Source of the DNA: Combretum micranthum
Taxonomy: Eukaryota; Streptophyta; Magnoliopsida; Myrtales; Combretaceae
Direction: 5' to 3'
DNA length: 64,000 nt
NCBI GenBank assembly: GCA_024138025.1
Contig: JAMXBD010001035.1
Span: 62,001-126,000 of the forward strand
How positions within the stretch are numbered: the first letter of the stretch is position 1; every line of letters starts with the position of its first letter. The translations under genes and the position numbers were made by a program. Below the pieces are notes generated by a model, which saw only the letters and a list, made by a program, of their open reading frames with translations, ran no database searches and was not told the DNA's origin. Below, piece by piece: positions 12,240 to 28,100 of the stretch.

Positions 12240-12775
12240 TTAAATTCCCAGCCTTTCAACAAGCCACTTACGAACTTCATCAATCTCTTCAGGGATTGTG
12301 TGGTGACCTAACCTACACATTCATACCACATAGTATTATTACTATAGGCTTTGAAATTCAAAATGTACATCATTATCCTTGAAAAAATGTATATAACTCA
12401 TAAAATGATACCCATTGAAGGTTTTGAAAGTGAGATCACAGAATCCAGAGGAAATTAATTTTTGTGCAGATTTTTCTCCAATTTGAAATGGAACGACATC
12501 ATCACCTAAAAGTGGAAAGATTTTGCAAGGATATCCCATAAGATACATACCGTTACATGAATAAATAACGATAATAAAGTGTTCTAGTATTGAAAAGATA
12601 AAAATAAATGCCTTCCTTCTCCTTCAATTCAAATAAAGACGATGACCTTTCTAGGTAAATCAAGTATTGGCCCTAAAAATAACCCAAAATCAATCTAATT
12701 GAGTTTCTCGACCAAAAGGACCGTATTTAGAAGTTAGCTCTTTTAAAACTAGCTATTTAACTAAGTTTCAGATCT

Positions 12776-12809
<34 letters not shown>

Positions 12810-15800
12810 TTATATCCTAAATCTTATAATTTTACTTCACTGAGGTTAACTACAACCTAACCTACCTTTGAAACCTTTATTTTTAAATGCCTAGGATAAC
12901 CATAGTTTTTATACAAGATTATAAAGTTCACAGTAAATAGAATGCATTTAGTACATATTGTACAAATTGGAGTTTGGTAGCAGTTATCAGAAGAGAATGA
13001 CTAATTGAAAATAGCTTATTTTAACTCGTTAGACTATCTTCAAACAACAATAGCAATTTAAAATGGGGACTTAAGTGTTTTTTTTTTTTTTTTGTGTTGT
13101 CATTTATATCTTCGTTAGTTATTGGTATATTTGTTATCATACCATCTTATGTTTGTGGTTATAATTAGTTGAATTTGGAATTTGAAGGTTATGATAATAC
13201 TGCCAATATCAAGAAATGATTTTAAAATATTTGTAAACTTAAAGGCTTGAGCAGAAAATTCCAAAGACAATGGCAATCTAACAATATATAAAGCTAGGTT
13301 GCGATTTCACTTTTAAATTTCTAAAATGCCTGCATCAGTACCTTACTCATTTTTTATGTACAATATTGAAAATATACCAAAAAAGGAGGCAAAGAAACTA
13401 TTAATGACCAAATTGCAAAAGTGCAAAAAAAAAAAAAAAAAAAAAAAAGATTGAAGTTTTATAAAATAAGCTTTAGCTCTAGATTTTAAAAATTAGCACT
13501 CACATCAATGGAGTATTATAACATGTGTAATCTTTCTTGAGCTTGGAGCCATTTTGACCTATAACTAATATAACATAGATCAAAATCTTGAAATTTATTG
13601 CTTCTTATTGTAACCAGTGCTCTCTCCATAGAATATGAAAAATACTAGTCTCTAAATACTTGTCATGGTCTCCAAAATAGGTTTTCAAGTATTATGTACT
13701 CTTATGTATATTTGAAATTCATCTTTATTTTCCTTGTTTTTGTCTCTAGTTCTCTAGTAACAAATAAAAAAGGTGAAAAGGTTTTTGCCTATGGAGTATC
13801 AAAGTTAGGGTGAATTGGTAGAATGGAAGAGTGTAAATAAAGATGCCATAACCGACCTAACATAAGAATTCAAAAGTTAGGAGATATTTATATTATTTAC
13901 TTCATTTCCTTATTCCCTCTTCTTCCTTTCCTATGTTTCTTTCATTTCCTCTCATTTTATGTTTCCTATCAATTTGGAAACATAACAACTTGTACATGTA
14001 TGCCATGCTTTAGGTTGACTTCTACAACTTTTACATGTAAAAATAGAAGTTCATTGTTAATATGGTGTTCACCCATGATGCCTTGTTTTTCGCTATTGCT
14101 AGTTTGCTATAGTTTGTCATGAATGTGATTAGATATAATATGGATGGGTATACTAAAACACCATTGATCATCTGAATCTTTCCAATGACAAAAATTCCTC
14201 TCCTTGTCACATTTACTCTACAAGAACACACCACACAACACTTTCCCCAACATTTGTCTTTACATAATCAACGGCTCTAAAAAGTTCCCTCATAGTTTAG
14301 GAAGTGTTTATATGGTGAATGGAAAAGGCATAATGTTTGCTCGTATTTAGTTTAAGATTGTATTGCTAATTTAGTTTGTGAAACAATTATTTCTTGTATA
14401 TGAGAAATTGCAATTCTTTCTCAAAACCAAAGGAATAACAATTGCTTGATATATCCCCACTCGACATATGATACTAAAAAAATTTAATATTATTTTTCTC
14501 AAACTTCCTATCTCAACATGTTCTTACCAATCACATTCAAATAATCAGAGAATAAACTTTTACAAGTTTGTTCCATAAATCAAGTGTCTAAATGAGATTA
14601 ACAAAAATCACTTGAAATGAGAAGCTCGGATGGTAAGCATCTATCTATACAAGACTTTTAATCACTGAAAAAAAAATGAACCATACCAACTAAACTTATC
14701 CATCATGATTTAGATCCAATTTAATAGAAATGGATCTTCTTTATTTATTTACTTTCCTTTTCAATTTTTCTCGATTTATAAATCAATGATTGAAAAATTG
14801 CTTAACTTTTAAAATAAGGTAAATTATACCGGAAGATCATAATATTTGAGGATATATTCATTTGAGATCACAACGTTTTGAGTAGTTAAAAAAAAGTCAC
14901 AATGTTTAGAGAATTAAGTCAATTGAGGTCATCATTAATACGTGATAACAGGAGAAATATTTAAATTTAAAACTTAAAAGATATGGTACATTATGACACG
15001 TGCCAATGGTAAACTCAATAAACCAACTTCTCTAATCGTTGTGACTTTTTTTAACTACTCGAAAAGTTGTGATCTTAAATGAACTTATCCACAAACATTA
15101 TGATCTTAAATGAATTTACCCCCAAACATTATAACTTTTTGGAGTAATTTACCCTTTTAAAACATTCTATAAAAATAACCTCATCATAATGTAATTTTTT
15201 TCCTTTTAATCTCAAGTATTGACTACTCATAGCACTATTATAAGGAGATAAATTAAGGGAAATTGAGAGGGGGAAAAAGTAAATAAAGAGGATCTAATTT
15301 TCCAATGCAAAATATCTTGACCCTGAAATTTTATATATTTCTACTCTATATGTTATTTTAAGTGTAATCAAACAAAGTAATAATTATTACTTATTTAACT
15401 TAGTTCTTTTTTTTTTTTGGTAATGTATTTAATTTATTTCTTGAAGAGTGTAATTCTACATTTGTATCTTATTCAATATCTTCCATCAAATCACCATTAT
15501 CCTATGTTGTTTTGTATTATAGTCAAATAAGAATTATCAAAACTTTAGCATTTTCATCATTCTTCTTTTTACTTGCCTTATTTTCGCTATCAGCATAGGT
15601 CATTTGCAATCTCTATTAGGAGTTCTCGTATATCAAGACAAGTTGCACCCACCATGAAAGTGGTAAGCAGCTTCCTCATAGCTTAAATTCCATCCATGGA
15701 CAACACACAGAAAACATTGCACTTCTAGCATACTCCAATCTATTTATTTTTTTAGCACATAAAGCCCATTCCATAACAACAGTCTTGTAACCTTATCTTC

Positions 15801-18800
15801 CAAATCCATATAAACAAGACTAATGAAATCGCTTGGCGTCTTAACAAATATGACAAGATGGTCTACATCATTGAAGCGCATGAGCTAATTGAGTGTTTTT
15901 TCCACTAGTTATGCCGGCAAGCAACACGATATACCTTGATTAAGAAGTTAGCATGGGCATAGGCTGGCTCATAGCAAAAACTGCGTTCACTACTAATAGG
16001 TTTCGGTTCTGTCCAAGATGTTATAACAGCTAGGCCACATCTTTTGTGGACCGGCTCATTTTATTGGTTAACTGGACCAGTCGAATTCCATACCTTCACC
16101 CTCTTATCAAAGATGAAAAGAAGTAGTAGTAGTAGTAGGAGCAGGAGTAGCAGTAGCAGGACTATCCATTCATGACCTATACAGCAAAAGTGTGCATGTG
16201 CATGTGCATGTGGTCTATACTTCTTTGATTTCTTAGTCCACGTAAGATTGATTGATACACCAAATGGGATCAATAAAACCTTGTCCCCTTTACAACTCAA
16301 AGAACATGACATTTCTCTTTATATATCAATTGACCATATTCCCTAACATTTCATACACAGTGGAGGGGGAGGGAATGGGAATTCGAACATGTTCAATCCC
16401 ATTGAAAGAACATTGCTCATGCCATACCATACATGGGACCCCAGGGTAATTTTGGCTTTCCCTAACATTTCCTAAATATAAGGACTAGCACTACCTATAG
16501 AATCAATGGCATGAGACATAATATAATACATCAAGTAATACCTGCACCATGACATAGCAGAATAGGTAAAGATGTCGCAATTCTTGCAGCCTCAGTAGAC
16601 CCTCCCATTCGTGTCCTCAAGGATCTTCAGTAAGCAGCAGCAGCAGCAGGTGAGATTAGATTCCACTTCTCTTTTTTATAGTGAATAACATTATGATTAT
16701 CTTTCTCCCTATATGTAAAGATAGTACTGACTACCGACCTTGGAGATGGAAGCCAACCACTAAGACCGACGACAGCACTTAAATTGATAGAGTATGGATT
16801 TCCATTCCCATATTTCCTGGAAGTAGAGCAAGTTGCTGAGTACAAAGCAAGTGCAGCACCCATGCTGAATCCTCCAATTCCAAGTTTAACTGACAAGTAG
16901 CATCATCTATTTAGATATTAGTTACTGCAAGACCACCTCAGGTGATAATTCCTGTCGTTAGTAGTATGAATCTAAGCCCTTTCATGGGTGCAAAACACGA
17001 CAAAATTTACCATCAGATGGTTCAGATGACAAAAGGTTGGCAATATGAGCAGCAGAAGCATCCAGACCCTGTTGATCACTTGCTGTTTCCTCAGAAGTAT
17101 CTTTGACATCAAACCCTATGGCACCAATTGCATGCTCCAGAACGTTAGCTTAATTACATATTTGGTTGTTTTGCTCTAGGATACTAAATAATACCGGATC
17201 ATTGATGAGAAGCGATATGTATGCAAAATTTCACATAATAAGTAGCACTTGTTGTGCATACTGATTGAGAAGAAATAACATTATTGTATTCATAAAATGT
17301 TTTTTTTGTAGTAATTAAGTGTTACAATACTATGTCCTGGCACATGTTTTCTAAAAAGTGGAATATGTCTTTAATGTTATCATTTGAGAAAAATTGCATA
17401 CACTTTAAAAAGTTTGAATATTACAAAAAAATTTAAAATCCATGTGCTAGATGGTAGGATTTATATTAGTAAATGGCAGTAAAAGATAAAGGCAGTGCTG
17501 TAATGGGATTAGTCAATAATGGTAGTTAATCGAACCTAAACATATGAACATATATAGAGGAAAAAAAGAAAAAAAAAAAAAAAGAAAGAAAGAGAGAGAG
17601 AGAACTTTTACCATTTTTTTTCTTTTTTTTATTTTGGAAAAAGTATAATATAATCTTTATTTGTATTTATTACTTTCCACTACTTTTTGCCGTTACAAAG
17701 TAACGACTACCTCAACTTTTTTTGTTTTTTAATATCATAATTTTTTGCCATTGTAAATTTTATTTTACGATAAATATTTATATAAAGTTCTCAAAGCCTT
17801 TTTATGTAAAGCAAATAATGCACCTTGATACTTGTGACTTGTGAGAAAATAACTTACAAGCAGCGCAAGATAATCCGCCAAGCATGGTCACCGGACGAGT
17901 AGGTGATGTAGGGCAAATCCATTTAATCTGAAAGTTATAGGGGCATTATTGAGAGAATTAATTCGTACAGCTTTATAAAAGTGGGTATTTAACATGAATA
18001 TATGCAATGGATGGAAAATGTCAATAGAGCCAAATTATTTAATATCAAAAGCATAAAACAGATTAAAAAGTTGAGAGGGTGATCATTTTTATCCTTACAT
18101 GAGGAAGTGAAAGGGCCTCCAAGATTTGGCACCAGCTGCACAAAGTACAAATAAATATAACATGAGAAACTCATCTTTGCGCTTGGCTTGACGTCTTATG
18201 TTTTTAAGTGAGCCAAATAACACTTATATTCTCATTGTTATTCCCATTTATGTACGATATATACTATGGGCCAGTTTGAATTCTCTTATTTTTATCTAGA
18301 TCATATTTATATCGTATTTGTTTGATCTGTTATAAGTAAAATTGTTAATTTATCATCGGTATCTATTTCTGACGAACATCTCTTTGATAATGATAAAATA
18401 AGATATTAAGATTACCAGAATATAATGAAACAAATACACCCATAACTATTTGAAATGGGGAATGGAACCTAATCCTTTTGTATTAAAAGACCAGTGCTCA
18501 CACACTAGGATTCTATAGCCGTGTTATATTAATATAATCGCCCCTCAAAAACAGTCTTTATAGATTGCAACCAATTCAAATTAGAATGCAACAAATTAGA
18601 ATGTCCATCTGTTGTAGCTTACTTGATTTGTAAGTGCATTAATATGATTTGTTGAAACACTATTAAGATATAGGAAACTTCAGCCGCTGAACAAAGATGT
18701 AATTATTGGATAATCTAAATATGATGGCAAAGTCCAATATGTATAGAGAGAGAAAAATATTAACAGACCTAATGCTCGCCTGGGGAACAATTGCGTATGA

Positions 18801-19096
18801 ATGTATGTATGTTTGTATTATATATGTCATTAAGTAGAGTTATCATCCGATCATCACGAGGAAGCTTTGCATTAATTTGTTACTGAAGTTGATCTATCTG
18901 TAAAAAGTATATTCTTATTGACTATATTAATAAGCTAGTGAAAGTTGAGTTTCTTCTTAATTAATTATAAAGCTATTTGAGTTATGAAGAAAAAGTAGCT
19001 TCCGGGTAGATACTATTAAAATTTAATGAAATAGTCAATTTCAATGTTGATGTGTTCATAACAAGACTATCGTGTGTGTTGTGTATGCCCTGTTTA

Positions 19097-19132
<36 letters not shown>

Positions 19133-22100
19133 CTTTTACATATGATTGTCTATCTATAATGATGTAATTAGGTTAAATTTCAAACTGATTTATATAAACT
19201 TAAAACTCGATCCACTTCCCTATAAAATTTATCAAATCAAACTCTATAATCCTATAAAGTTTTCATGCTATATCCAATTTTGCCCTATAAGGTTTACTAC
19301 AGAACTTGGAAGTTGCCTGGTCCAATTATCTTTCTCTTTTTCTTTTCCCAATCTATTTTCAAATTTAAGTAATAAATTCAACAAAAGCCGATTCTTTTAA
19401 CACATGTTTTCTATTTAAGCACAAAAGAAATGATGCATGTGGAATTAATAGAGCATGTGTGTAAACCCCTAATTTTTAGGATAATTTCGAGTTCAAACTC
19501 TAAACCAGAAAGTCAATTGCAAACCCTAAGTCAACAAATCGTTAGTATACCCTAGCAGTTTAGATCCAGTAACCCCGTGTTCTTAAACCAAGAAGTCGAA
19601 ATATAAGTGGAGAGTATAGATTCGTTCGTAATAATATAAAGATGCTTAAAAATATAGTATTAGTGAATTTTCAACCTATTTCGAACCCGATCGGATACAA
19701 ACTTTGAAAAGTATGTCCCGAGGCTCGAGATACTAAAAATATGTTATTAGTACCGTTAGACTCGTAATTTCATAAGATTTCCAAATATATCAGTTATATA
19801 ATTTTTCGGTTTATAAAAGTTACAGTTATAGTCTTTTTATCATATTTTCATTACTGTTGGTAATATAATTGTCTAATCTACTTTTTGATTTCTAATCAAC
19901 TATTCACAATTACAACCACTCATACCCTATTCTTATATCCTTACAACCTATTCTTACAATTCACATCATTTTCCTTATATTTTCTTTTCCAATACAACTT
20001 TTACTACTTAATTATTTATTTAAATTTAAAACTTACACAACACAAAACAAAACATCTCTCTCTCTCTCCCTTCAAACCAAAAGCGATGCCCTCCTCCCCT
20101 ACCCACGCCCTCTTTATTTGTTTTATTTTTTCGCTTTTTATTTAATCAAAACAAACCCTAATTTCATGTCTATAAATACCTCTTTATGTCTTCCACTTTT
20201 CACTTTCTCTCTTTTTACCAAAACAAAACTCTTGCAAAATTGTTTTCTCTCCCTCTCTAGTTGCCGTGAGCCCCCTCCATTTAGCACACACACACTTTTT
20301 CTTCAAGTTTTCTTACTCCACACATCTAATAGGTAATAGATCTACACCCTACCACCATAAAACTTGTTATGGCAAGATCATACATGTGTGGTTCCATCAA
20401 AAATCCTCATGAGCTTTATGCTAGGGATGTGAAAACTTAAACATGAGATCCTTGTCATCACAATGTTGTAGATCTTGTTATTTAAGTTGTTTTGATATTA
20501 TTTAGCTTTATTTTTGTTTTATGTTGTTAATATTGATGTTTTATGCATATATTCATTATTTAACCTTATCTACATAATGATCATAGTGCATTTGCATCTA
20601 TGACTTGTACAATAAACTAGATCTAGTTGTTTTGAGTATATAAATGCCTAAGATTTTTGTTTTATGTACATAAAGGACTTAGTAGCATAATAATAGTGGG
20701 AAAATGTTAGAAAGTCTAAGATCTATTTTAGTTTCAACAAAAATGGTTTTTGGAAATTCGGATCTAAAAAGAACCTTTGGAAAAGCTATTTTCCAACTTC
20801 AAAATGAGTATTTTACATTAAATATGAAGGGCTTAGGGAATAGGCAACATAACGGAATGATTTTGATGAGTAAAGCCTAGATCTACTAGGAGATATTCTC
20901 AAAACAAGAAAAGTTTACAAAAGTTATGTTAGCATTATGTTTCAATCCAACAACAAACTTAAAATTCTTAATAAGGAAAGCTTGATATGTAAACACCTAC
21001 TTTTCAATCTCAAAACAAGATTTTTATTAAAGAAATGGAAGCTTTAAGGAGTAGGTTTGATTAGGAATTAATTTTAGAAAAATTAAATGAATTTTATAAA
21101 AGAAATAATCTCAAAAATAAATTTCAAAATTCGGATTTAGAAATTATCTCTATTTAAACACCTATTTCCAAATACCAAAATGAGGATTTTAATGGAAAAA
21201 AAAGTCCTAGGGAATACATGTAATAAAAACCTAATTTTGACAAGGATAAATGAAATTTATCAAGGTATAATCCTAAAACAAAGAAAGGTTCCAAAGTATA
21301 GGTTAAAAAATGTTTTCATTCCTTAAAATTTTGTAAAATTCGTAAATAGGTAAACCCCCTATTTAAACATCTATTTTCCAACTCAAAATGAAGAATTTTA
21401 TTAAAATAATGAAGGTATTAGGCATATAGGTCATTAAGGTTGAGTTTTGATAAAAGCAAGTGATTTTGCAAAGAATGAAACTAGTTTTCTTAAATCTAGT
21501 AATTTCAAAAGTTTTGCAAAGCAAAAGTTTTCTAAAAGAGTTCTTGATGTAATACATCATTGAGGATATACATATAGATATAGATAGCTCATCTCATGAT
21601 ATTCATGATAATAACTTGTAGGTATTGCATGTACATATAATGCACTTGGTAGAAACAAAGCTAGGAAAATATATCTTACACGTCCCATAATGCATTGTCT
21701 AAGTACATGAAGAAATAGATTGACCAACACCCATGAATCATGCATGATATTGAGCTAATTATGTATATAAAAGAGTTTTCAAGATATAATGATAGCTAAG
21801 TATCTATCAAAGCTTTAGAATGATGCATTGAAATTAGAAATTTATTTGTGGGTTGGGAATTTCGTATAGCATTCTATACCCTACTTTTCATGGACCAAAC
21901 GACCTTGTTTGATGGAAATAATTTTAGAAATAGATAGCTCTCGTTGAATAAGTAGAAATCGGTATATAATATGTGAAATTCCGAGTTAAAATGACCAAGT
22001 TATGGCCGTTTCAACTTGGAATTTACTTCTTAAACAAACTTTGACGAACTTATTAGAATAAAGTCTATAAGTTCATTCAAACTTCGTAGGAATACTCATT

Positions 22101-25100
22101 GGAGTTATTTCTTTTGATTAGGGGACTTGGGAGATGGACTAGACCTTCCCGAAGACTATTACGATTAAGTGGATTTTCGCGCCATGGCAAAGTGAGTTCA
22201 CTATCTTTAAAGTACATGCTCTTGATTGTGCTTGTAATAATAGTGACATTAGAACTAGGAAAAGATAAAATTGAAATGTGCATGTGAATTCTATTTGATT
22301 GAATTGATTATAAGAATATCAAAATGGGATTTGTTATAAATATTTGTATGATCTAGTATAGGATTGAAGTGTTTGAAATATATGTGATTGCCTATAATTC
22401 GCTTAAATAATATGTCATGATCTTATAATTAAATTGACCATGCATACCATATGTTGAATCACATTCATTTGTTATTATACCTTTGTGGGAAGAAAGCATA
22501 ATGGCTAGGCAATGAGTGGGCTTGAAAACTCGAATGTTAGCATGGAAAGGCCTGAATTAAAATTGAAGTGAGTAGGCACTTGAATCAACTACAAAATTAG
22601 TGAGTGGGTGGGCACCTGAATCAACCATTATATAAATGAGAAAAATTAAGATCTATGGTCGTATGGGCTTGAAACACCTAACCGAATAGAAGGCGTAAAT
22701 CTATTCAACATAGAACTCTTGGAAAGTCTTATGTATTTTATGCTCACGTGCTTATGCATTTCATATGATTGTCTAATATAACTTGCTTGCCCTATTATTT
22801 GATGAAGTGTTTAATTTGGAAGTGAAACTCACTAAGCTCGTAAGCTTATACCCCTATAGTTTCCTGTTGCAGTACAATTATTTATGGCTATCTCTGAGAA
22901 GCCACTTTCAACAGGTATATCTTTTGGAATTTAAGGAGCTTTTTGAAAAAGTCGGGACCTAGATGTTAGGCATAGACTTCTAGTTAAATCTCCTTAATCT
23001 TTTTTATATATTGTTATAAGAGACTTTTGCGATCCTAAGGACTCTTAATATTTTAACGGGGGTATGCCCTTAGATCTTTTGTAATATATTAATCTGGTTA
23101 TAACTGTTATGATTTATATTCTTATTGATACGTATATTTTCTTAAGCTATTTCGATTCAAATTAAGGTCCCTTACATGGTGAACGTAAGCCTTACACCCG
23201 ATGTCTAAACTCACGGATTACTAAGGATGTCATACTTAAATATAAATATCAAGTGTGGCGGATTATCGCGTATAGGGTATCCTTTGGGGCGTAACAATGT
23301 GGCAATGTGGTAAACACATTCATGATTCATCCATTGATATTAATAAACATATTTAATAATGTTGAGGGTCCAACTTTGCCCTTAGGCCTTTTTGAGCTGA
23401 GCCCATTCTCTTATTGGGCTAGACCAAAGTAAATTCATGAAGCCCTAGTTAGTTTTCCTCCCTACCAATCTGGATGCTACCCGAACGACTTCGACATGAG
23501 ACTTCCTCTCGAGTACACTATGTTTCTATTGGAATCGACTTGCGCAACAGGAGATCATGGCACTACGATCCATACTTGTCCACTACAAGCATAATTACTA
23601 GGTCTTCTAACCAGCTATTAACATATCCACTAAGTCAATCAATTATAAAAATAGATGAATCTCCACCAATCAAGGTAATGTCGCTTAAAATCATCTTTCT
23701 TAATCAATTTGCGAGCTCTTCATGGCTAACACTAACTTAAGCATCGAGGTAGCTGCACCGGGCCCATACCTGGTGAACCACTAACGAGTTTTTTTATTTT
23801 GTAGATCCCATAACACTACTCTTCAAGCCCAATACAACTAATCCAACCTCTACTATTTCAAGCAAGCGACATAGAATATTCAATATTTAAAAACATAAAT
23901 ATATTACTTGTTGTATAAAAATTTATCACTATGTCTCACATAAGAGACTTAAACAACGATGTAACATCTTAAAGATAAGTTAATTTTAGAATTGTCTTTT
24001 TTATTTAATTTTTATTACGAAATGTACCGAACCGAATATCCATCAGGTATCCTATAGGATCTAAACCTAATCCTTAAAACCCTATAGAGTCCTATAGGGT
24101 TTTTATCATATTGAGTGGTCAGAAGTCAGAACCCTATAACGGCCTACCAGATTATATTCCTAACGATCTGTTTCATTTCGTTTGTGTTCTCCTTAAGACA
24201 GTTGGTTTCTTGTGACTTTACAATAAATCCTATTTGTTGCAATAGCATGAGTTTAGCTTATGGAAAAATATGTTTCTATCTTATTTATTTTAACTACTAA
24301 TTAAATAGACTATTGTTATAATAACAAATAAACAATTCACTACAAGAAATATTGGCTTTAGAGACAAAAAAATTCTATCATTGAAAGTGAAAAATCTGTC
24401 TCTAAAGACTTTCGAAGACAAATTTTTTATCGTAATTTCTGTCTTAAAAATCATTGTTGCTAATTCTTTTATAGACGGATTCAGTTTCCATCGTAAATTT
24501 GCTATGGAATTCCTATCGCAAATCTATTTCTGTTTTAGAATTAGTTATTTTTAAATACCTAGTTAGCAAATAATAAATAAAATTATTTGTCGCAAATTTA
24601 TCTGATTCTAGATAATATCTTGAAAAAAAAAATTCACATTTGCCTCATATTTATCCTTCTCAAGAGATTATCCATCATTGAATGCTATATACTAAGCATA
24701 TTTAACATTGAAGTTTGCACAAGTACTAAACTAATGAACTAATTCATATCTTCATGAATAAAGTTCCACTACTGCTTATTTAAGAGATATCACAATTTAC
24801 AATATTATAATTATAAAATATTTTACATATCTTTTATAATTAATTTTTATTTTATAATTTCATTGTGCCTACTTATTAATGATTTATCAATAATATTGTA
24901 TTAAAATAATGTATAAAATTTACATGTATGCTAAGTTAACATATTATAATTATTATTTTATATTATATATTTATTATAAATGTATAATATTTTTAATAGT
25001 ATATTGTAATTTTTTTGCCAATTATGAAATTATTATTAAAAATATTATATAGTATAATAAATAATATATATATATAAATTTTTATATATATTTAATGATA

Positions 25101-28100
25101 TATATAATGATTATACTTTTTACATTACTTATTTAATATTTTATATTAACTTAATAAATTATATAATTTTATGTAATATGTTAATTTTTTGTATCATTTT
25201 TTATTACACTTAATAAATTATGTAAAACTTATAAATATATAAATTTTATTAGATATATATAATAAATATACTATAAATAATATAAAAAGCTATTTTTCAT
25301 TGATATATTAATAAAATAATATATAATATCAATTTAAACAATATTTAACTAATTATTTTATATTATACATTTATTATTTAAATGTACTATATTTTTACAT
25401 AGTATATTATTTTTTCAGAAAATATTTTATTATATTTTAAATAATATATAGTATGAAATATATTATGTAAGATATATAAACAAAAAATTTTATATATTCA
25501 ATAACATATGAATAATTATAATAAATATAATATAAGAAAACATTATGAATAATACAAAATATATTTTTATTAATATATTATTAAAATATAAAATATAGTT
25601 CTTATATATTTATAAACATTTATATATAGTAGTTTTACATTTTATAGTAGATATTTTATTTTACATATTTTATTATTGAAATATACTTTATTTTTAAGTA
25701 GTATTTTATGATATTACTTATATGTAACATGTTTATTGTTATGCATTATTTTAGCAAGTTATATATTTTATTTTTTTTTACATAAGTTATTATGTAAACG
25801 AATATATAATAGTTGCAAATAATAACTTATGAAATGTATAAATGTTTATGACAAACATATTTTAAGTACTAACAGTATTAGTTGTAAATGACATATGATT
25901 ATACATATTATATTTATCATATAATAAAACTAATTTACAAATATAAGTCCACATTATATATTACACATTTATATATATTATATTTGATATGTCTAATTAA
26001 GACTATATTTTAAACATAATCATTTTTATTACACATATATAATAATTTAGTTCAGAGACAGATTTCCAACATAATTTGAAAAAATAAAAACTGGCGCTAA
26101 GATAATTTATTTCCAGCTAAAATCAAAGACAAATTTACAATGAAAATTTTTTGTCTCAAATGAATTTGTAATCTGTTGCAAATTCCATCACAAAAGCATA
26201 TAAAAATTATAAGATTAATCATAATTTATTTCATCACAAATCCATCGCAAATCTGTCGCAATTCATTTTTTTAGACACCGAAGTTTTCCGTCGCAAATGT
26301 TCTCTCTAGAAGCTAGTTTTCTAATAGTAATTAAATGATTAAGTTAGTTTTAATTAATTATTTAATGAATAAAATATACAATAATAACGAAATAAACCAT
26401 ATTATTGAAGAATATTACGGTTATTGAAAGTATTTTTAAAGCAAACCTAAGCATTTCCTTTATTACTTTTCACTTTGTTGTAATTGCAATTCTACTACAA
26501 CCTTACTCCTCACGAATAGTAATTATGGTGTTTAGTTCACTGAATAAGGATTCCATAATGAATTTTTATTACACAAAACATTGAATAGACATCCTTTATT
26601 CAAATATAAGAATATCAATTTAATGCTAAAACTGTCTTTTTTTTTTTTGTAAAATACCGCCATTTAAATAAAAAATTAATAAAGAAAAATCATATTACAA
26701 CTCTATTCATTCCTCTATAATAGGAATTCCATTATAGTCTTATTCATTTCAGCGAAATAAACGAGTCGTAGATTTTTTTAATAATATTTTTCCCACCACT
26801 TTAAGTATGTTCTTCTCAATTCATTCGCTTCGTTTAGTTTTTTCATTTATACATATATATTTATTTATTTTGTATCTAAAGAACTTGTTTTCGTTTCAGT
26901 ACACATTGTATTTTAAAGTTATGGCCTAATATTTAGTAAATAAAAAAAAAAATCATCGATAGTTTTTTTCTTTCCGAAAATCATCAATAGTTTGAATTCC
27001 ATGTTAATTGTTTTTCCTACTTTCTTTTTTCTTCTTGAACATTTTTACTTTTTCCTTTTTTTTTTTTTTTTCTTTATGAATAAATCAATCAAGATAGTGT
27101 ATGTATAAGTCTCCACCTAGTACTTCAAGGGTCATGACTTTACATTTATGCTTTGTTCTCTTTGCCCTAAAGGTAATGGTTATTATAATATTCATCTAGT
27201 ATAAAGTTTTATGTAGAACGGTAAAAATGTACAATTATTCATTTCAAGTAAACAAGTTCCTAGTGGATGAGAAGCATACCGGCAAGGACAAGCTTAGAGC
27301 CTCATTTTTTGGTACCTTTTTATCATGCTTCACCTTTCAGTCCAATTTTGGTTTCATAGGCTGCGGTACATCACTATTATAGTAAAACATCTCTTATATG
27401 CACGGTCTATATGGTTCCGTTAGATTTTGTTCCGCTATATATCTCTGGTCTATTTTAGTTTTCAATATATATATATTATATAGGCCGAGAGTTTTCAATA
27501 TATTCATTAAACATATTGTTTCCAGCTGCTGGTACTCCATTTAACTAAATTAATCCACAGTTGTTGGATGTTGCCCGCTATTCATTTAAATACGCGATGT
27601 ATTATACTCAATAAATATTTTTTTCTAGTAGCTTAGAGACCATGATGATCCTTGTTTCACCATATATATTAATATATATTTTAAAATGTTACAGTAGATA
27701 TTCTTAATTGCAAAAAGAGGATCGGATGATTGCAAAGTACTGTTGGATGTATGTGGATTCGGTCTTAGCGAATAGCGATAATTTAAAATAGAAGAACATA
27801 TTTTCGTGAGAAAGGAGGAACACTCACAAAGAAAAGTGACATGTGATTTTGTCTCGGTTAAGGTCCACAGCATCGATACTTCCGAAGGGCAAACTTAATA
27901 AAAGGGAAGGAATGAGGATCATCACTGGGGTATAATTTCTATGGTCAGGTCATCATTTGAATATTAAAAGGTTGCATTGCATGCAGAACACGACAGTAAA
28001 TATTGGACATTTTTGGATGTTGGAAAGTCCTGCCTGGTTGGAAGGATAGGGATAGGGATAGGGATAGGCCCTAAACGGAAAGGGGACCACCAATATTCTT

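Larger units (their letters stand above)
19460..23296 (+). mobile_element. Solo LTR A (3,837 bp) in intron 2 of the thioesterase gene
   Basis: It begins TGTAAACCCCTAATTTTTAGG-like and ends CCTTTGGGGCGTAACA. The 5 bases before it (19455-19459) and after it (23297-23301) are both ATGTG, a perfect target-site duplication, and no internal element sequence is present. Internal landmarks shared with two other copies are a TATA box about 700 bases in, a CT-rich leader, a GGTAA/GGTAAAA segment, and CTCACTAAGCTCGTAAGCTT about 450 bases before the end. It lies antisense to the host gene. LTR length and motifs resemble the Tekay/Del group, but without an internal region the lineage is inferred. Confidence 0.93.

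Noticed and set aside
16061..16312. A minus-strand frame with a poly-Leu stretch that looks like a signal peptide
   Set aside because: The Leu run comes from a trinucleotide repeat in intron 7. The frame is not joined to the thioesterase exons.
24800..26040. An extremely AT-rich block that might be organellar DNA or a replication origin
   Set aside because: It is enclosed by CACTA termini with a 3-bp target duplication and subterminal repeats, which explains it. No organellar gene is present.
28040..28071. (GGGATA)n as an interstitial telomere repeat
   Set aside because: Plant telomeres are TTTAGGG. The unit differs and there are only about five copies.
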